A stretch of 64,000 nt of DNA from Adiantum capillus-veneris (GCA_014529385.2 CM043945.1:97072612-97136611); one strand, 5' to 3'. Counted from the first letter of the stretch, positions 1-11,655 are shown. Notes: generated from the sequence alone by a model not told the origin. Numbers and translations: made by a program.

Positions 1-183
1 AATCTGGGAGCTCTAAGTAAGGATAAATTGATACAATCTGGAAGCTTATAGCCCAGGGTCATCGATTACAATATCCAAAAAGAATAAGTGTTTTTATAAT
101 AAAAGCTCCCTAAAAATGTTACATGGGTTAATGTGTTGCTAACATTCCCCCCCTTCTCGATTGTGTCATCCCTTGACATAGTT

Positions 184-2257
184 TCATGGACTGCAGTAGT
201 CTTTAGGTTGACGGTTGGCGAGGCGATCTTTAAGTGCGTGTAGAGCTCTCTCATATCTGATGCGTCTTTCTTTGTCAGGGACTTGCAAAAACTGAATAGT
301 GACTTTGTTTTTAAGTTCAATGACAGAATAGCCAACAAACCTTGATGTCAGATTGTGGATCACTGGCCCAAAAATCTTTGTTCGCCACGTGAAGAATCTT
401 GTGTAAAAAGCCTCTTCAAATGCCAACATGTTGCTGGATGGCAAAAACATACATTTTGCATAGAAGCCATAGAGGACTTCTTTTGAAGGCTGTCCACTCA
501 AATCATAGCACAAGCCTTTGTTACCTTCTAATAAAGACATCCAGGGGGGTCTTGCTTGCTTAGACTCATGAAAATCTTGAATGCATGTAAGCAGCATTCC
601 ATAGATTTTATAGAGCATTGCACATGAGAGGTCAGGGAGGCTTTTGAAGCAGTTTATGGCGCCCGTTAGGGTTTTCACCATGTATTCCTTCGTTGTTGGT
701 CCTTGCTTTGGAGCAGGCAGTCTTGGGTAGTTGAGCTAGGTTGGTCTCTTGTTCCTCAGTGATTCATGTGCTAGCCATGTCCTTACCCTTGGTACAAGAC
801 AAAATGTAGGGTCTCTTTGTATTGCTACAGGTGCTCTTGTAAATAGAATGAGGTATCGTGAGTTCTTGTAGAGCCAGTTCTTTCTCCATTTGGGGTGGAG
901 AGCATATGAACCTTCTTCTTGCATATCCTTGTAAAGTCTTTCTTTGACTTGCAGTAGCTCCACCTTTATCAAAGGGTAGGGCAATGACTGTTGATGCCAT
1001 TGAGCATTGATTTGGTTGGGAGTGAGCTGGGTTACATTGACTGAGTGGATAACTCTCAAGTCCCAATCCATTGGTGCTTTCCATTCAGCATCTACTTCAT
1101 GGACAATATGCTCTTTCAATGCATCTTCTTTAGCTTTAGAAAGTTGGACCATTGGCACTTGATCTTCTTTAGTAATTGGTACCTGGAATTCAGAATCTCC
1201 AGTTTTCTCTTTTATCGGTTGTGTTTCCATATCTGCAAAGGAGACTGATAGTATGTCTATAATTGACTGTTTAGAGGTTCCTGCCTCGTCTTGAGCTTCC
1301 GTATGTCGGTCTCTCAGCAATTGGTTGGCTCTCTTTAAATCCTCTATTTCCTTGAGCAACTGCTCTTCTCTTTGTATTCGCAGTAAGGCGAGGTCTCATC
1401 TTTGTGCCTATTCAAACTTCAACTCAAGTTCCAAGTCCTTGTTTCTCTTCTCCAAAGTCTTATAGACTTCGTCTGTCCCCTTGAGTGAAGCTACGGCTGG
1501 GTTTTTCCTGATCTACCTTAGAAATCATTAATTTTTTCCTCGGAGTATTGCAATGAGGCATTGGCTACATCTAATTGCACTTGGATCTTTTGGATTGAAT
1601 GAGTAGTGATTAAAAGTTCATTGGTCACTTTTGTCAGCTGTTGGTCCTTGCTTTTTCATGCAGCTGACAGGTTCATGGGAGGAGCTCTCCTAAATCTTCC
1701 ATCTCTTTCTGCTGCCTTTCCTTGACAATTTAGTGTTGTTCTGCTTCATTTTTTAGCTCTTTAATCTGTCCTTGGAGATCTTCAATGATGATCATCCTGT
1801 CCTCGAGATCACCTTGTAGAGCATCTATTACCCGTTCCAATTCTTTATCTTTAGCACTGCAGCTCAGCGTTGCTGTTCGTATCTTTTCTGTCATTAGCTG
1901 CATCTGCTTTGCATACTCATTAACTTGGATGATCACTTCATTCGTGTCCCATTCTTCAGGCTATACTTGAGACTGCGTAGAAGTTCCAACAGATTTTGCT
2001 TGCGGCTCTCTCGACAGTGCAACGGATTTTGCTTGTGGCTAGGCAGATGCTTCATTTGATTCTGGTTGTGTTGTTGTAGAAGGTCTAGCTTCACCTTTGT
2101 CACTTTCCTTAGGTTGTTGATAACTAGCTTCTTCTTGTTGTTTCTCTCTTCCCTTTGCTTCCTCACCTTCATTGGATTTAGCAATTGGTGAAGGGATTGG
2201 ACTTGGCATGGGATGGTATTCTTGTTCCGTAGTGGGTGAAGTGGGTCTTGGAGACAT
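184..2257 (-). pseudogene. Decayed coiled-coil protein gene, family unknown
   Basis: Three coding blocks on the minus strand look like one broken gene. An ATG at 2257 opens a Pro/Ser/Glu/Lys-rich hydrophilic segment to about 2039. A heptad-like helical segment rich in Glu, Lys, Leu and Ile follows at 1936-1730 in the same frame. A longer block at 1359-184 carries a WRTKIFGPVIHN stretch and a basic C terminus ending in CSP. The 2257-1730 blocks are separated only by TAG codons (2039-2041, 1962-1964). The 1359-184 block is in another frame and is split once by TAG at 736-738. I do not recognise the family. Low-complexity N terminus, central coiled coil and globular C terminus resemble accessory or gag-like proteins of plant transposable elements, but that is inference. 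The gene looks dead. Confidence 0.45.
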
Positions 2258-2420
2258 CTCTCCTTGTTTGTGTTGTGGTTCACTTTGTTGTGCAGCTTCT
2301 GCTTGCCTGTTGCATAGCTGATTCTTCTCTTGCTTTCCTTTGCACTTCTAGAGAGTTTCTATATCTTTTTTTTAATTTTTATTTTAATTAAAGTTATTTA
2401 GAAATGTTATACAATTACAG

Positions 2421-3442
2421 ATTGAGAAAAATCATTTACAACCTATCAATGAGGATGTGTATCATCCTCTATTGACTTTGAGAAAGACCAGAACTATTCA
2501 GAGGAAATTTTCACTGGCATGCAAGTTGAAGCCCTTCTAGATGTATGTTTTCTCAACTTATAATATCTCGAATTATTTTGTACACTTTCTTTAATCTAGC
2601 TATTTACTATTAGGATGTAGAAGAAGAGGATGAGGCTTTAGCTTCAAATGGTTCTTTCTTGGCTCTTATTGAAGATGTCCCAATGGTATGTCTATGTGAT
2701 TGTCCTTTACAATAATTAAACTAGATATGTATTTAATGTGTTTTATTCCAAGAACATGCAAAGGTTGATCTCATTAAAGAACAAATGGATTTTGAGAGCT
2801 CTCTTGAGGAAAATCAAGTAGAGGTGAGCTCTAGAAAGAGCAAGCGTTACTCACCTCTTTTAACTTTTATATATTTAATATCCTTGAATGCTTTGAGCTC
2901 TAACTTAACTTTTTTGATGCAGTGGAATCAAAAGATGATGGATATGATGCAAACTAAAAAGGCAAAAAAAGATTGCACCAAGAAAAAGGTAGTTTTATCT
3001 ATTGCCCAAATGTTCATAGTCTAGAGCTCTAATTGAACTTTTATGCTTTCAATTTTCTATGCATGCGAAGAATGTTCTTAATGAGAGTGTTACTCTTCTA
3101 AACACAAACGCCTTCAATGAACTCTCAAATGGGCATGAACATGTAAGAAGATTGATTTTAGTTGTACTCATCTTTTGGCATCGATTAAGCTTTTTCAATT
3201 AAGTCGTGACTTTATACAATTGAACTTTTATTCAGGATATGAACTTTGATAAAGACAACCAAGAGACGATTTTAATTAAGTTTTTGGAGGTTCCAACAGT
3301 GGATGCATTGTATATTACACTAAAGGCTAGTTTCAATCTAGCAAAGCGTAGTACGGATTTCACAGGAGATTGTCAAGAGCAAAGTGTGGATGGCATTCGC
3401 TCATCATTTGTGGTGTACCTTTTGGCCACAAAAAAAAGTTAA
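2421..3442 (+). CDS. Small multi-exon gene remnant with phase-0 mini-exons, 5' end missing
   Basis: The plus strand shows regularly spaced coding blocks bounded by AG acceptors and GT donors: a tentative exon at 2421-2542, then 2614-2685 (24 codons), 2753-2823, 2923-2988 (22 codons), 3071-3142 (24 codons) and a terminal exon 3236-3442 (69 codons with TAA). Introns are 67-99 bp, T-rich, with donors such as GTATGT, GTGAGC and GTAAGA. Exons at 2614, 2923, 3071 and 3236 are open in phase 0. The 2753 exon is 71 bp and is open in its acidic frame only with a one-base shift, so the gene may be inactive. The encoded protein is acidic, then Lys-rich, with a hydrophobic C-terminal block. No family recognised and no start codon assigned. 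The 5' side ends near the opposite-strand pseudogene at 184-2257. Confidence 0.45.
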
Positions 3443-4024
3443 AATTCCCAAATGTGACTCTTTTCCACTAAGCATGGATGATGTAATTGTGGTTGAGTGA
3501 TGTTATGCTAATTTGTTTATTTTAATGTAACCTTGAGACCCAAAGAAAGGGTGAACATTCTAGCCTCAACTATTTTCAATTATTAAATTTATGATGTAGA
3601 TTGAATTCTTCAAAAAACTATTGTGAGTTACTCTTATACATTGTTCTTTTCTTATTGGCTAGCCTCTGCTCCAAATAACCATGCATAATGAGTTTGATAC
3701 AAAGATTTAATTTCTTTGATGGAAGATCTACAACACATTTGTGAGATTTGTTAATATAATATTATTATTTTAATTATAAAGTCAATAAATTTGTATATAA
3801 TAAAAAATTTAAATTTATGTTATTGACTTATGTGACTCTTTTTGTCTAGCTATTGTATTAGACTGTGTCTATAAAGCTAACGTGAATATTACTATATAGA
3901 TTTTCTTATGTTCCAATTACTATGTAGTTTTTTCTTGTGCATATGTTGGTCAAAAAGCTATATAGTTTTCTTTTCGTGCGTGTTGGTCAAAAAGCTACAC
4001 AGTTTATGATGTGGATCATTTTTA

Positions 4025-4026
<2 letters not shown>
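3443..4026. other. AT-rich downstream flank, no gene seen
   Basis: AT-rich sequence with poly-T and poly-A runs follows the terminal exon. I see no coding block or repeat family here. It may hold the 3' untranslated region of the upstream gene. Confidence 0.4.

Positions 4027-4089
<63 letters not shown>
4027..4089. repeat. Compound (AC)n(AT)n microsatellite
   Basis: About 17 AC units run directly into about 14 AT units. Confidence 0.95.
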
Positions 4090-4092
<3 letters not shown>

Positions 4093-4419
4093 AAAGGTTT
4101 CTTTATTAGTAGTTTGGACTTTTCCTACATTTGTTCAAGTTTTATTTAGGAAAGTCTTTTTTTTTGCTATTTAGAAATTGAATTAAAGTTCCTTGGATCT
4201 GGTGCATGCTCATGTAGGAGCTATGTCCACCAGCATGATGTTCCCCTTCGCTCCCACTGCCTGCTGCTATTTCTTATAGCCTCGGAGCCGAGCGCACCTT
4301 GGAGCCGAGCGTCGACAGATCCTCCTGGTTGTTGCTCTATCTGCGTATTGCGTTACCTCCTTATACGACACCCACAACGAGTTCACGCGATATAGAGAGA
4401 AAGTGACATGTGGGGAGAG

Positions 4420-4420
<1 letters not shown>

Positions 4421-4516
<96 letters not shown>
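4421..4516. repeat. Compound (AGAT)n(AG)n microsatellite
   Basis: Seven or so AGAT units pass into about 33 AG units. The AG part probably expanded from the tetranucleotide by point change. Confidence 0.95.
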
Positions 4517-4517
<1 letters not shown>

Positions 4518-4669
4518 ATTCCCTTTGGATTTCGCCCAAACCTTAGAGGATCTTGTTAGATTCCCAACAAAAAAAATGGTTTCAAAATTTGAGATACATA
4601 CTTACCTTGCGCAAACTTTGAGGCCCTTGATGTATTTTTTCTTTTGTTTAATTTAAACATTTTAGTTCT

Positions 4670-4800
4670 TTTTAGAATACAAGGTGAAGAGACACGAAGG
4701 CCTGCTAAGTTAAGGGAGGAATGAGATTTATGAAAAGTAAGTTTAAATGAGTGCTTACAATTGCGTGAAATTTTTATTATGTTTCAATATAAAACTAGTA
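4670..4800 (+). repeat. Dispersed AT-rich repeat, copy 1
   Basis: The stretch from 'aaggtgaagagacacgaagg' through 'aagtttaaatgagtgc' recurs at about 16071 and 17555 with roughly 85 percent similarity by eye. It has no coding capacity. Copies at 16.1 and 17.6 kb continue with an AT-rich tail also seen at 17.24 and 18.6 kb. It could be a non-autonomous element, but no termini were found. Confidence 0.6.
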
Positions 4801-4960
4801 TATGACTCGCGCGTTGTTGAGGTCAAGAAGATGGTTTGCTTCAATCGAAGAAACCATTGATCTCCTTCCCTCCAAAGTGGGATTAAATGCCTATGATTCT
4901 CGTGTGAGCTTTTAGAGCTCTTTAATACACTTGTGCACCAACCATCACTATGACTACTTT

Positions 4961-5436
4961 CTCTAGGGCAATGTATGACAACTCATAAGGTCTAAGCACT
5001 CTCCACATTCACTTCAACCAAGCACAAATCTATCTTTTTTATTAACACTATGTCTACCTTTTTAAGTGTAATTTATAACAACTAATGAAGTGTAGCTACT
5101 CTCCACATTCTGGTGGATTGACCAAGAGAAAGTCTCCTTCTAGTTGGTCATTCAAAACTCCAACACACTCTTCGCAATCATGGCAAGTGTGTTTACCCCT
5201 CTAGGGCAATGTATGACAACTCATAAGGTCTAAGCACTCTCCACATTCACTTCAACCAAGCACAAATCTATCTTTTTTATTAACACTATGCCTATCTTTT
5301 TAAGTGTAATTTATAACAACTAATGAAGTGTAGCTACTCTCCACATTCTGGTGGATTGACCAAGAGCAAGTCTCCTTCTAGTTGGTTATTCGAAACTCCA
5401 ACACACTCTTCGCAATCATGGAAAGTGTGTTCCCCC
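4961..5436. repeat. Two-copy tandem duplication, period 238 bp
   Basis: The block starting ctctagggcaatgtatgaca at 4961 repeats at 5199, giving copies 4961-5198 and 5199-5436. They differ at only a handful of positions, so the duplication is recent. No ORF is conserved in it. Confidence 0.9.
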
Positions 5437-5439
5437 CTC

Positions 5440-6088
5440 TCTATCAGCGTGTGTGTGTGTAGATTTCAAGAATTATCAGCTCAATTTGAGGTCTCTTGAG
5501 ATTGAATTAAGAGTGAAAACGTTGTTGAAATCTGAACATGCATGAAATATAAAAATACGGACTGAATTTTATGGGGCGATAGCTAATTTCGGTGAGGTTC
5601 TGGTGCGAGGAAGGGTACTGTGCCGCGAGGCTAAGGGCTGATTTGCTGATGATGACTGAGAAAATTTCAGAGGTCTTGGGTCATGCGGGACACGACTCAT
5701 TCTGTGCTCCCGAGTCTTCTTACTCTAGTATTGCTAGCACCCTTGTGTCCCATATGTAGGTGCATAAGTGTGGGTCGAGCCGTAGCACTCTCGATCCCAC
5801 GATTTATAATACCAAAAAGTCACTTATGAAACAAGTGACTATAAAAGGTGGTTCATATGCATCTAGGAAAAATAAGTTCCTGTAGTGGAAAATGCTCATG
5901 TTGAGTACTGGGTGCTGATGCTAATGAAATGGGTCGTGCAATCAGAGGGTATGTAGCTACTCTAAGTGCCTGGACATGCACGTTCTGCATAGTACGGGCT
6001 CACAAAGGTGCCATAACACTTCCTAGGCTACCTAAACTCTAGAAGTAGGTACAACTTGTCCACATGCACATATGGTTAGATGTGCGCG

Positions 6089-6090
<2 letters not shown>
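5440..6090. other. Unassigned spacer
   Basis: Mixed-composition sequence with no recognised gene or repeat beyond a short GT run near 5450. Confidence 0.4.
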
Positions 6091-6091
<1 letters not shown>

Positions 6092-6161
<70 letters not shown>

Positions 6162-6304
6162 CCTTGAGTTTAAGACTCGTTAGATGGATATATGGATCCT
6201 AGAGATCTCTTGGAAATAGGGTATGTTTTTACAATGTTAGGCTTCTTCTTCTTCCTCCTCCTCTCTCTCTCTCTCTCCCCCCCCCCCCCCCCCCCCCCCC
6301 CCCC
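6092..6304. repeat. (TC)n tract, then CTT/CT and a long C homopolymer
   Basis: TC repeats fill 6092-6158. A second pyrimidine tract begins near 6242 and ends in about 28 consecutive C at 6277-6304. Long C runs are error-prone in sequencing, so exact length is uncertain. Confidence 0.9.
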
Positions 6305-6699
6305 GTTATGGGCGAGCACTTTAGAAGATATCAAGCATGGTAACATATTTCTATCTCAGTAGGCCAAGAAAAACCCAAAGAAAGAAAACCAAACTGCTTA
6401 TGTGGGTGTGGTCACATGGAGGACTAATAGCAAAGCACAATGCATCATCTGTCAAGAGAGGAGTTGACACATATGGTGCCATGCAAAGAAATCTGATAGA
6501 TGGTGAGATCATTTGCTTGTGTGTCTTGAGCCCAATCATGGGAGGGAGGATATACAAGTTGAGCTAGCCACGAAGAAAAAACTCAAGGACGGCAGCCTCC
6601 AAAGCTTGCTAGCTCAGAATAAAAATCAGTAGTTGCCCCATTTAGTTCCCGATCTACGACGCGTGCTTAATCAAGTGTAGTGATTAAACATGTTGAGTG
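6305..6699. other. Spacer left of the copia element
   Basis: An open frame at 6337-6567 has no recognisable motif, and its antisense frame is equally open, so I do not call a gene. The sequence continues after the copia insertion at 11888. Confidence 0.4.
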
Positions 6700-6704
6700 C
6701 TTAA

Positions 6705-6931
6705 TGTTGGAATTAGGGTTGCAGAGAAACACACACAGCTTGGAGAAGACGAAGGAAGCTCAAGGCACACAATAGAGAGTGTGTTACTTAGTGTGCAATG
6801 GAAAGATAGATAGCCCTAGAGTGATGGGCGTATATACAATGCACGGGGGAAAAAACCTCCTAAAGAGGGAAAAAATGCCCCGGCGGTCCTAGTGTGTTCA
6901 CACACATCACTACCACATGTATATGGTAACA
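6705..6931 (-). repeat. Copia 3' LTR
   Basis: 227 bp, identical by eye to the LTR at 11656-11882. On the plus strand it runs from TGTTGGAATTAGG to ATATGGTAACA. Confidence 0.96.
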
Positions 6932-6944
6932 AATCCCCCCTGGA
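6932..6944 (-). promoter_or_regulatory. Copia polypurine tract
   Basis: The minus strand reads CCAGGGGGGATT just inside the 3' LTR. This is the expected position and composition for the plus-strand DNA primer in reverse transcription. Confidence 0.85.
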
Positions 6945-7006
6945 GTGATGCGGTGAACGAGAGCTGGCACATGAGTAAAGGGAAGTGCCATGCCCTGAGG
7001 ACAGGA

Positions 7007-10000
7007 TCAGTCCACAAAGGGGAGTAAGCCCAAAGCTTTGCGGAAAGCTTCAAGCTTCTCACGAGACAATGCCTTTGTGAAAAGATCTGCAAGGTTGTCC
7101 TGTGTTGGCACATAAGCCAAGCTGATCTCTCCTGCTGAGAGCCTCTCCCTGACATAGTGGTAATGCACCTCAATGTGCTTTGTGCGAGCATGAAAAACTG
7201 GGTTCCTCGCAACTGCCAATGCGCTCTGACTGTCAGTGTAGATAGTGTTGGCAGTGTCCTGTCCAACACCCAAGTCAGCCATAAGGCGTCTGAGCCATAC
7301 ACACTCAACCGTAGCTGTGAAGACTGCCCTGTACTCAGCCTCACAACTCGAAGTGGCCACAGTAGGTTGCTTCTTGCTCAACCATGATATACATGAACTA
7401 CCAAGCATGAAACAAAAACCACTTGTGGACACTCGCGTGTCAAAACAACCAGCCCAATCTGAGTCCGAAAAAGCATGTAAGTCTGGCGGCAATGATCCCC
7501 CCTTGGGATAAAACAAGCCAAGATGTAAAGTGCCACTAAGGTAGCGGAAAATCCTCTTGACAGCCTGCCAATGCTTAGACCCTGGGCTATGCATAAATCT
7601 GCTGACCTGCGAGATTGCAAACTGAATATCTGGCCTCGTGTTGCATACATAAATGAGGCAGCCAACAGCAGTTTGGTAAAGAGTGACATCAGCAGGATCG
7701 CCAGCATCATGTAGACTCAACTTCAAACCTGTTTCCATGGGAGTGGCAATAGGTTTGCAATCCTCAAGTCGAAACTTACATAGCAATGTCTCTATGTAAC
7801 TTTTCTGACACAAGGCAATACCACCATCACACTGATTAAACTGTATACCCAAGTAATGATGCAACAGCCCCAAATCTTTCATCTTGAAAGTAACATTCAA
7901 ATCAGCCTTAAATTCAGCAATATGTCTCTCATTTGGTCCAGTGATCAGCAAATCATCAACATAAAGAACCACAATGAGAAATACATCATCCTCACGCTTT
8001 ACATACAATGTGCTTTCTGTTGGACTGTTACGAAAGCCTCGTTTAACCAAATGAGTGTCAGCTTTCTCATACCAAGCACGAGGAGATTGCTTCAACCCAT
8101 ACAAAGCCTTCTTACATTTGCACACTTTGTCCTCTTGTCCTTTTATGACAAAACCGCGAGGCTGCATTACATAAACTTCCTCAAATATGTCACCATTCAA
8201 GAAAGCAGTAACAATGTCTGATTGATGTACATCCCAACCAAAATGAGCTGCCAATGCACATAGAAAACGCACAGTAGTCATACGACAAGTGGGAGCAAAA
8301 GTCTCTTCATAATCTATGCCTTTTTGTTGTGCATAACCCTTTGCAACAAGTCGAGCCTTATGGCGATCGATCTCACCATCCGGCTTGCGTTTCAACTTGT
8401 AAACCCACTTCGTACCAATGGCCTTTTTGCCAGGAGGCAAATCACATAAAGTCCATGTGTCATTCTCTATAAGTGCATCATATTCTGATTTCATGGCAGC
8501 AATCCAATTTTCTGAATTCTGTGCTTCATCAAAAGACAGAGGCTCCTCAACATCATGTAAACTAGACACAGCCAAAGCATAACAATCTGATGCATAAGAT
8601 GCATGGCGAGAGCCTGAACGAGTACGACTAGATAAAGGTGCATCCAATTTACTGTCACGCAAAGTGTGCACCAGCCATTTTGGCATACCTCTAGCCTGCT
8701 CATTTTCAGCCCTTTCCTCATCAAGTACATCATGTACATCTGCATCAGTAATAGGCTGTTCTAAAACATTTTCAGAAACCCCCATAGGCTGTACATTTGC
8801 CTCATTGGAACTTACATTCGTATTTCCACCACTGAAAAGAGGCAACAAAGTGTCATAAATGTCCTGTGAGCTTACATTACTGTCTCTAGTACATGACAGC
8901 AAGGGTTGAACAGAATCTTCCACAAACACTACATCCCGTGAAACCAAAATACGTTTTGTTTGCGGATGATACAACCTGTAACCTTTGCTTTCAGCACTAT
9001 AACCAACAAAAATACATTTGACAGCCTTATCATCCAATTTTCTGCGCTGCACTTGTGGCACCAAAGCATATGCCAAACAGCCAAAAACACGCATGTGCTC
9101 AATAGAAGGTTTTCTATCATGCCATGCTTCATATGGAGTAATAGACTGCAAAGCTTTCGTAGGACACCTGTTAAGTACATAAGTGGCACACATGATGGCC
9201 TCAAGCCAAAAAGAATGCGGCAAAGCTTGACTTTTGACCATACATCGTGCCATTTCCGTTAGTGACCTGTTTTTCCTCTCAGCAACACCATTTTGCTGAG
9301 GTGTATAAGGCACTGTACATTGGTGTTTTATCCCACGACTAGCCAGAAATGCATTAAATTCATGAGACATATACTCCCCCCCTCGATCGGAACGGAGGGT
9401 GCCCATAGTACATTTTGAGACATTTTCAGCCATAGCCAAAAATTGTTTGAAGCACATAAAAACTTCGGACTTTGCTTTAAGCGGAAATACCCATGCATGC
9501 CTGGAGTAATCATCAATGAAAGTCACGAAGTACAGGTAATTGCCCAAGGACGGAGTTTGCATGGGCCCACAAACATCACTATGCACAAGCTGCAACCTGC
9601 ATGTGGCCCTAACTGAACCATCCTTTGGAAACTTAGAACGCTGCATTTTACCCAGAATACAGCCTTCACAAACATGTTTGATAGGTGCTTCAAGAGGCGG
9701 CAAAGAAGCAACCATATCAGATTTCTGCAAACGCAGGAAACTGGCAAAATTCAGATGACCAAAACGTGCATGCCAAAGTTTTGCATCTGAAATAGCCCTT
9801 GAATCTGCAACAGCATTTGCAAAATTTTGTCCACACTTGTCATACAAAGTGAGCTTATACAGCCCACGGCACAAAAGCCCAGATGCAACAATTTCATCAC
9901 CAAAACTGAGATCATGAACTGTACATCTGTCATCCACAAATTTGACTACAAGTCCAAGTCTAGCAAGTGCGGATACAGACAATAGATTCTTCTTGATCCC

Positions 10001-11293
10001 AGGTACATAAAGTGCATCAACAAGTGTGAAGGAACTGCCATTAGCAGCAGTGAGCACAATCTTTCCAATTCCCTGAACTGGATAAGAGGCGTTGTTGGCA
10101 CAAGTGACTGAATTCCCATGAGGGACAGACTCGAGAGAGGTAAACAATTCACGATGTGAGGTAATGTGCTTTGTAGCACCACTGTCGAAATACCACACAT
10201 GTGAATCTGCAGCAACTGACAAGCATGCATCATGGACAGCAGGATTGTAAGTGCACTCTGCGCTAAAAGCCCATTCTGCATCAACATCAGCATCACAATC
10301 TCCTTTCACAGAAGACTCAACAATGGCTGCATTTGTAGTGGAACCAGCATTTGCAGTGGAACCACCCTCTTTCTTCTTAGCCTCTTTGGCCTTCAACATA
10401 GGACACGACTTGATCAAGTGATCATTGGCTTTACAATAATGGCAACGCATCTTCTTTTTGCCCTTATCACCAGAATTGCCAGACGAAGTGCTGCCAGCAG
10501 AAGCATTAGGAACAGAATTTTTGCCACTCGCAGCAGAACCATAAGAAGTGGCTGCATTACTGTTACCACCCTTTCTTTGAGAAGCAATAAAAGCCTGTTC
10601 AACTGCACGCTGCCTAGTCCTGTTTTTTCGAGAAAGTGACTCTTGCAACAGCAATGTGCATAATGCATCAAACTTGACAACTTCAGGATTTCCTTGGGTC
10701 ATCAGTCTCCAAGTACTAGCAAAAGTCTGGTAGGAATCTGGTAAGGCATCAAGAACAGTCTGCACAAGGGAACTGTCAGAAATGACTTCACCTGCACAAA
10801 TGAGTTGCTCATTGATATCCTTGACACTAGCAAGGAAAGTGTCCATATCATCTTCCTCATGCATAATCTTCGACTCTAGCTCTTTACGCAGCAAAGCAAT
10901 TTTAGCTTCATTGCGGCTTGCATAAAGACCTGCTAGAATATCCCAAGCCTGTTTTGCAGATTTTGCTGAACGGATGTGAGGAATAATGGTGCGCTTCACA
11001 GACAACGCAATCAATGCATGAGCCTGCGCATCCTTAACATCCCAACGAGCTTGTTCTGCTGTAGGCAAAACAACTCTAACAGCTGCAATCCTTGCAGCAA
11101 GACCTGCAACATCCTCAATATCGCCTACATCTTCAGAACCAGGACGTACATCAATGCCCTGCACAATGTTCCAGACACCTTTTGACACAAGAACGTGTTG
11201 CATCATATAAGCCCACATAGGGTAGTTGTCCCCATCCAACCTGTCCTCAGCAGCAAACATCTTGAACACATCTGTGTTGTTGTTGTCAGCCAT
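7007..11293 (-). CDS. Ty1/copia gag-pol polyprotein, intact
   Basis: 1,428 residues from the ATG at 11293, which begins MADNNNTDVFKMF. The open frame extends 20 codons further upstream to a TTG, but the ATG suits a eukaryotic mRNA. Domains in order (residues from that ATG, approximate): gag 1-230; CCHC zinc knuckle CHYCKANDHLIKSC at 284-297; aspartic protease WYFDSGATKH near 368; GAG-pre-integrase LWHARFGHLN near 506; integrase with Asp 572, Asp 636 and Glu 672 (D,D-35-E); reverse transcriptase from about 950 with the YVDD catalytic box; RNase H with SDSDWAG near the C terminus. All catalytic residues are present and no stop or frameshift was found. The product would make virus-like particles, copy its RNA and integrate the cDNA. 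Lineage within copia was not determined. Confidence 0.96.
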   Translation of the reverse strand: MADNNNTDVFKMFAAEDRLDGDNYPMWAYMMQHVLVSKGVWNIVQGIDVRPGSEDVGDIEDVAGLAARIAAVRVVLPTAEQARWDVKDAQAHALIALSVKRTIIPHIRSAKSAKQAWDILAGLYASRNEAKIALLRKELESKIMHEEDDMDTFLASVKDINEQLICAGEVISDSSLVQTVLDALPDSYQTFASTWRLMTQGNPEVVKFDALCTLLLQESLSRKNRTRQRAVEQAFIASQRKGGNSNAATSYGSAASGKNSVPNASAGSTSSGNSGDKGKKKMRCHYCKANDHLIKSCPMLKAKEAKKKEGGSTANAGSTTNAAIVESSVKGDCDADVDAEWAFSAECTYNPAVHDACLSVAADSHVWYFDSGATKHITSHRELFTSLESVPHGNSVTCANNASYPVQGIGKIVLTAANGSSFTLVDALYVPGIKKNLLSVSALARLGLVVKFVDDRCTVHDLSFGDEIVASGLLCRGLYKLTLYDKCGQNFANAVADSRAISDAKLWHARFGHLNFASFLRLQKSDMVASLPPLEAPIKHVCEGCILGKMQRSKFPKDGSVRATCRLQLVHSDVCGPMQTPSLGNYLYFVTFIDDYSRHAWVFPLKAKSEVFMCFKQFLAMAENVSKCTMGTLRSDRGGEYMSHEFNAFLASRGIKHQCTVPYTPQQNGVAERKNRSLTEMARCMVKSQALPHSFWLEAIMCATYVLNRCPTKALQSITPYEAWHDRKPSIEHMRVFGCLAYALVPQVQRRKLDDKAVKCIFVGYSAESKGYRLYHPQTKRILVSRDVVFVEDSVQPLLSCTRDSNVSSQDIYDTLLPLFSGGNTNVSSNEANVQPMGVSENVLEQPITDADVHDVLDEERAENEQARGMPKWLVHTLRDSKLDAPLSSRTRSGSRHASYASDCYALAVSSLHDVEEPLSFDEAQNSENWIAAMKSEYDALIENDTWTLCDLPPGKKAIGTKWVYKLKRKPDGEIDRHKARLVAKGYAQQKGIDYEETFAPTCRMTTVRFLCALAAHFGWDVHQSDIVTAFLNGDIFEEVYVMQPRGFVIKGQEDKVCKCKKALYGLKQSPRAWYEKADTHLVKRGFRNSPTESTLYVKREDDVFLIVVLYVDDLLITGPNERHIAEFKADLNVTFKMKDLGLLHHYLGIQFNQCDGGIALCQKSYIETLLCKFRLEDCKPIATPMETGLKLSLHDAGDPADVTLYQTAVGCLIYVCNTRPDIQFAISQVSRFMHSPGSKHWQAVKRIFRYLSGTLHLGLFYPKGGSLPPDLHAFSDSDWAGCFDTRVSTSGFCFMLGSSCISWLSKKQPTVATSSCEAEYRAVFTATVECVWLRRLMADLGVGQDTANTIYTDSQSALAVARNPVFHARTKHIEVHYHYVRERLSAGEISLAYVPTQDNLADLFTKALSREKLEAFRKALGLLPFVD

Positions 11294-11641
11294 GGTAAAT
11301 GCTGCACCTGATGTGAAAACTGCCCGAAAATAGGAGAAATGGAGCGGGAACAACTTGTGCTATATAGCACAAACCGTAGAAGACTATAAGGCACCTGTTA
11401 TGCAGAAAACGGCACTGACAGAAAATCTGCACAAAATGACGAAATAACCTGTGCAGTACTGCCCGTAGTGGAAACGGAGGCCGAAATGAGCCCAAATCAA
11501 AATTCTGAGCAGACCGAGCTCTTCGAGCTCGCCCAAAATATTTGTCGACCTGCGAACGCTTGCCAAAGCTCACTGAAATCGGAGAAAGTGAGCAGGCGTG
11601 TGCTGGAGCAGCTGGCGACTAAGCCCGGGAGGACGTGACCT

Positions 11642-11653
11642 GCTCTGATACCA
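11642..11653 (-). promoter_or_regulatory. Copia primer binding site (initiator Met-tRNA type)
   Basis: Directly inside the 5' LTR the minus strand reads TGGTATCAGAGC. That is the usual plant copia primer site complementary to the 3' end of initiator methionine tRNA. Confidence 0.93.
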
Positions 11654-11655
11654 AT

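Noticed and set aside
6337-6567. A 76-codon frame left of the copia element
   Set aside because: The opposite strand is equally open over the same interval, no motif, no splice or promoter evidence.
11294-11353. 20-codon N-terminal extension of the copia polyprotein starting with TTG
   Set aside because: No ATG in the extension; the ATG at 11293 also matches the start of the decayed relative (45742).
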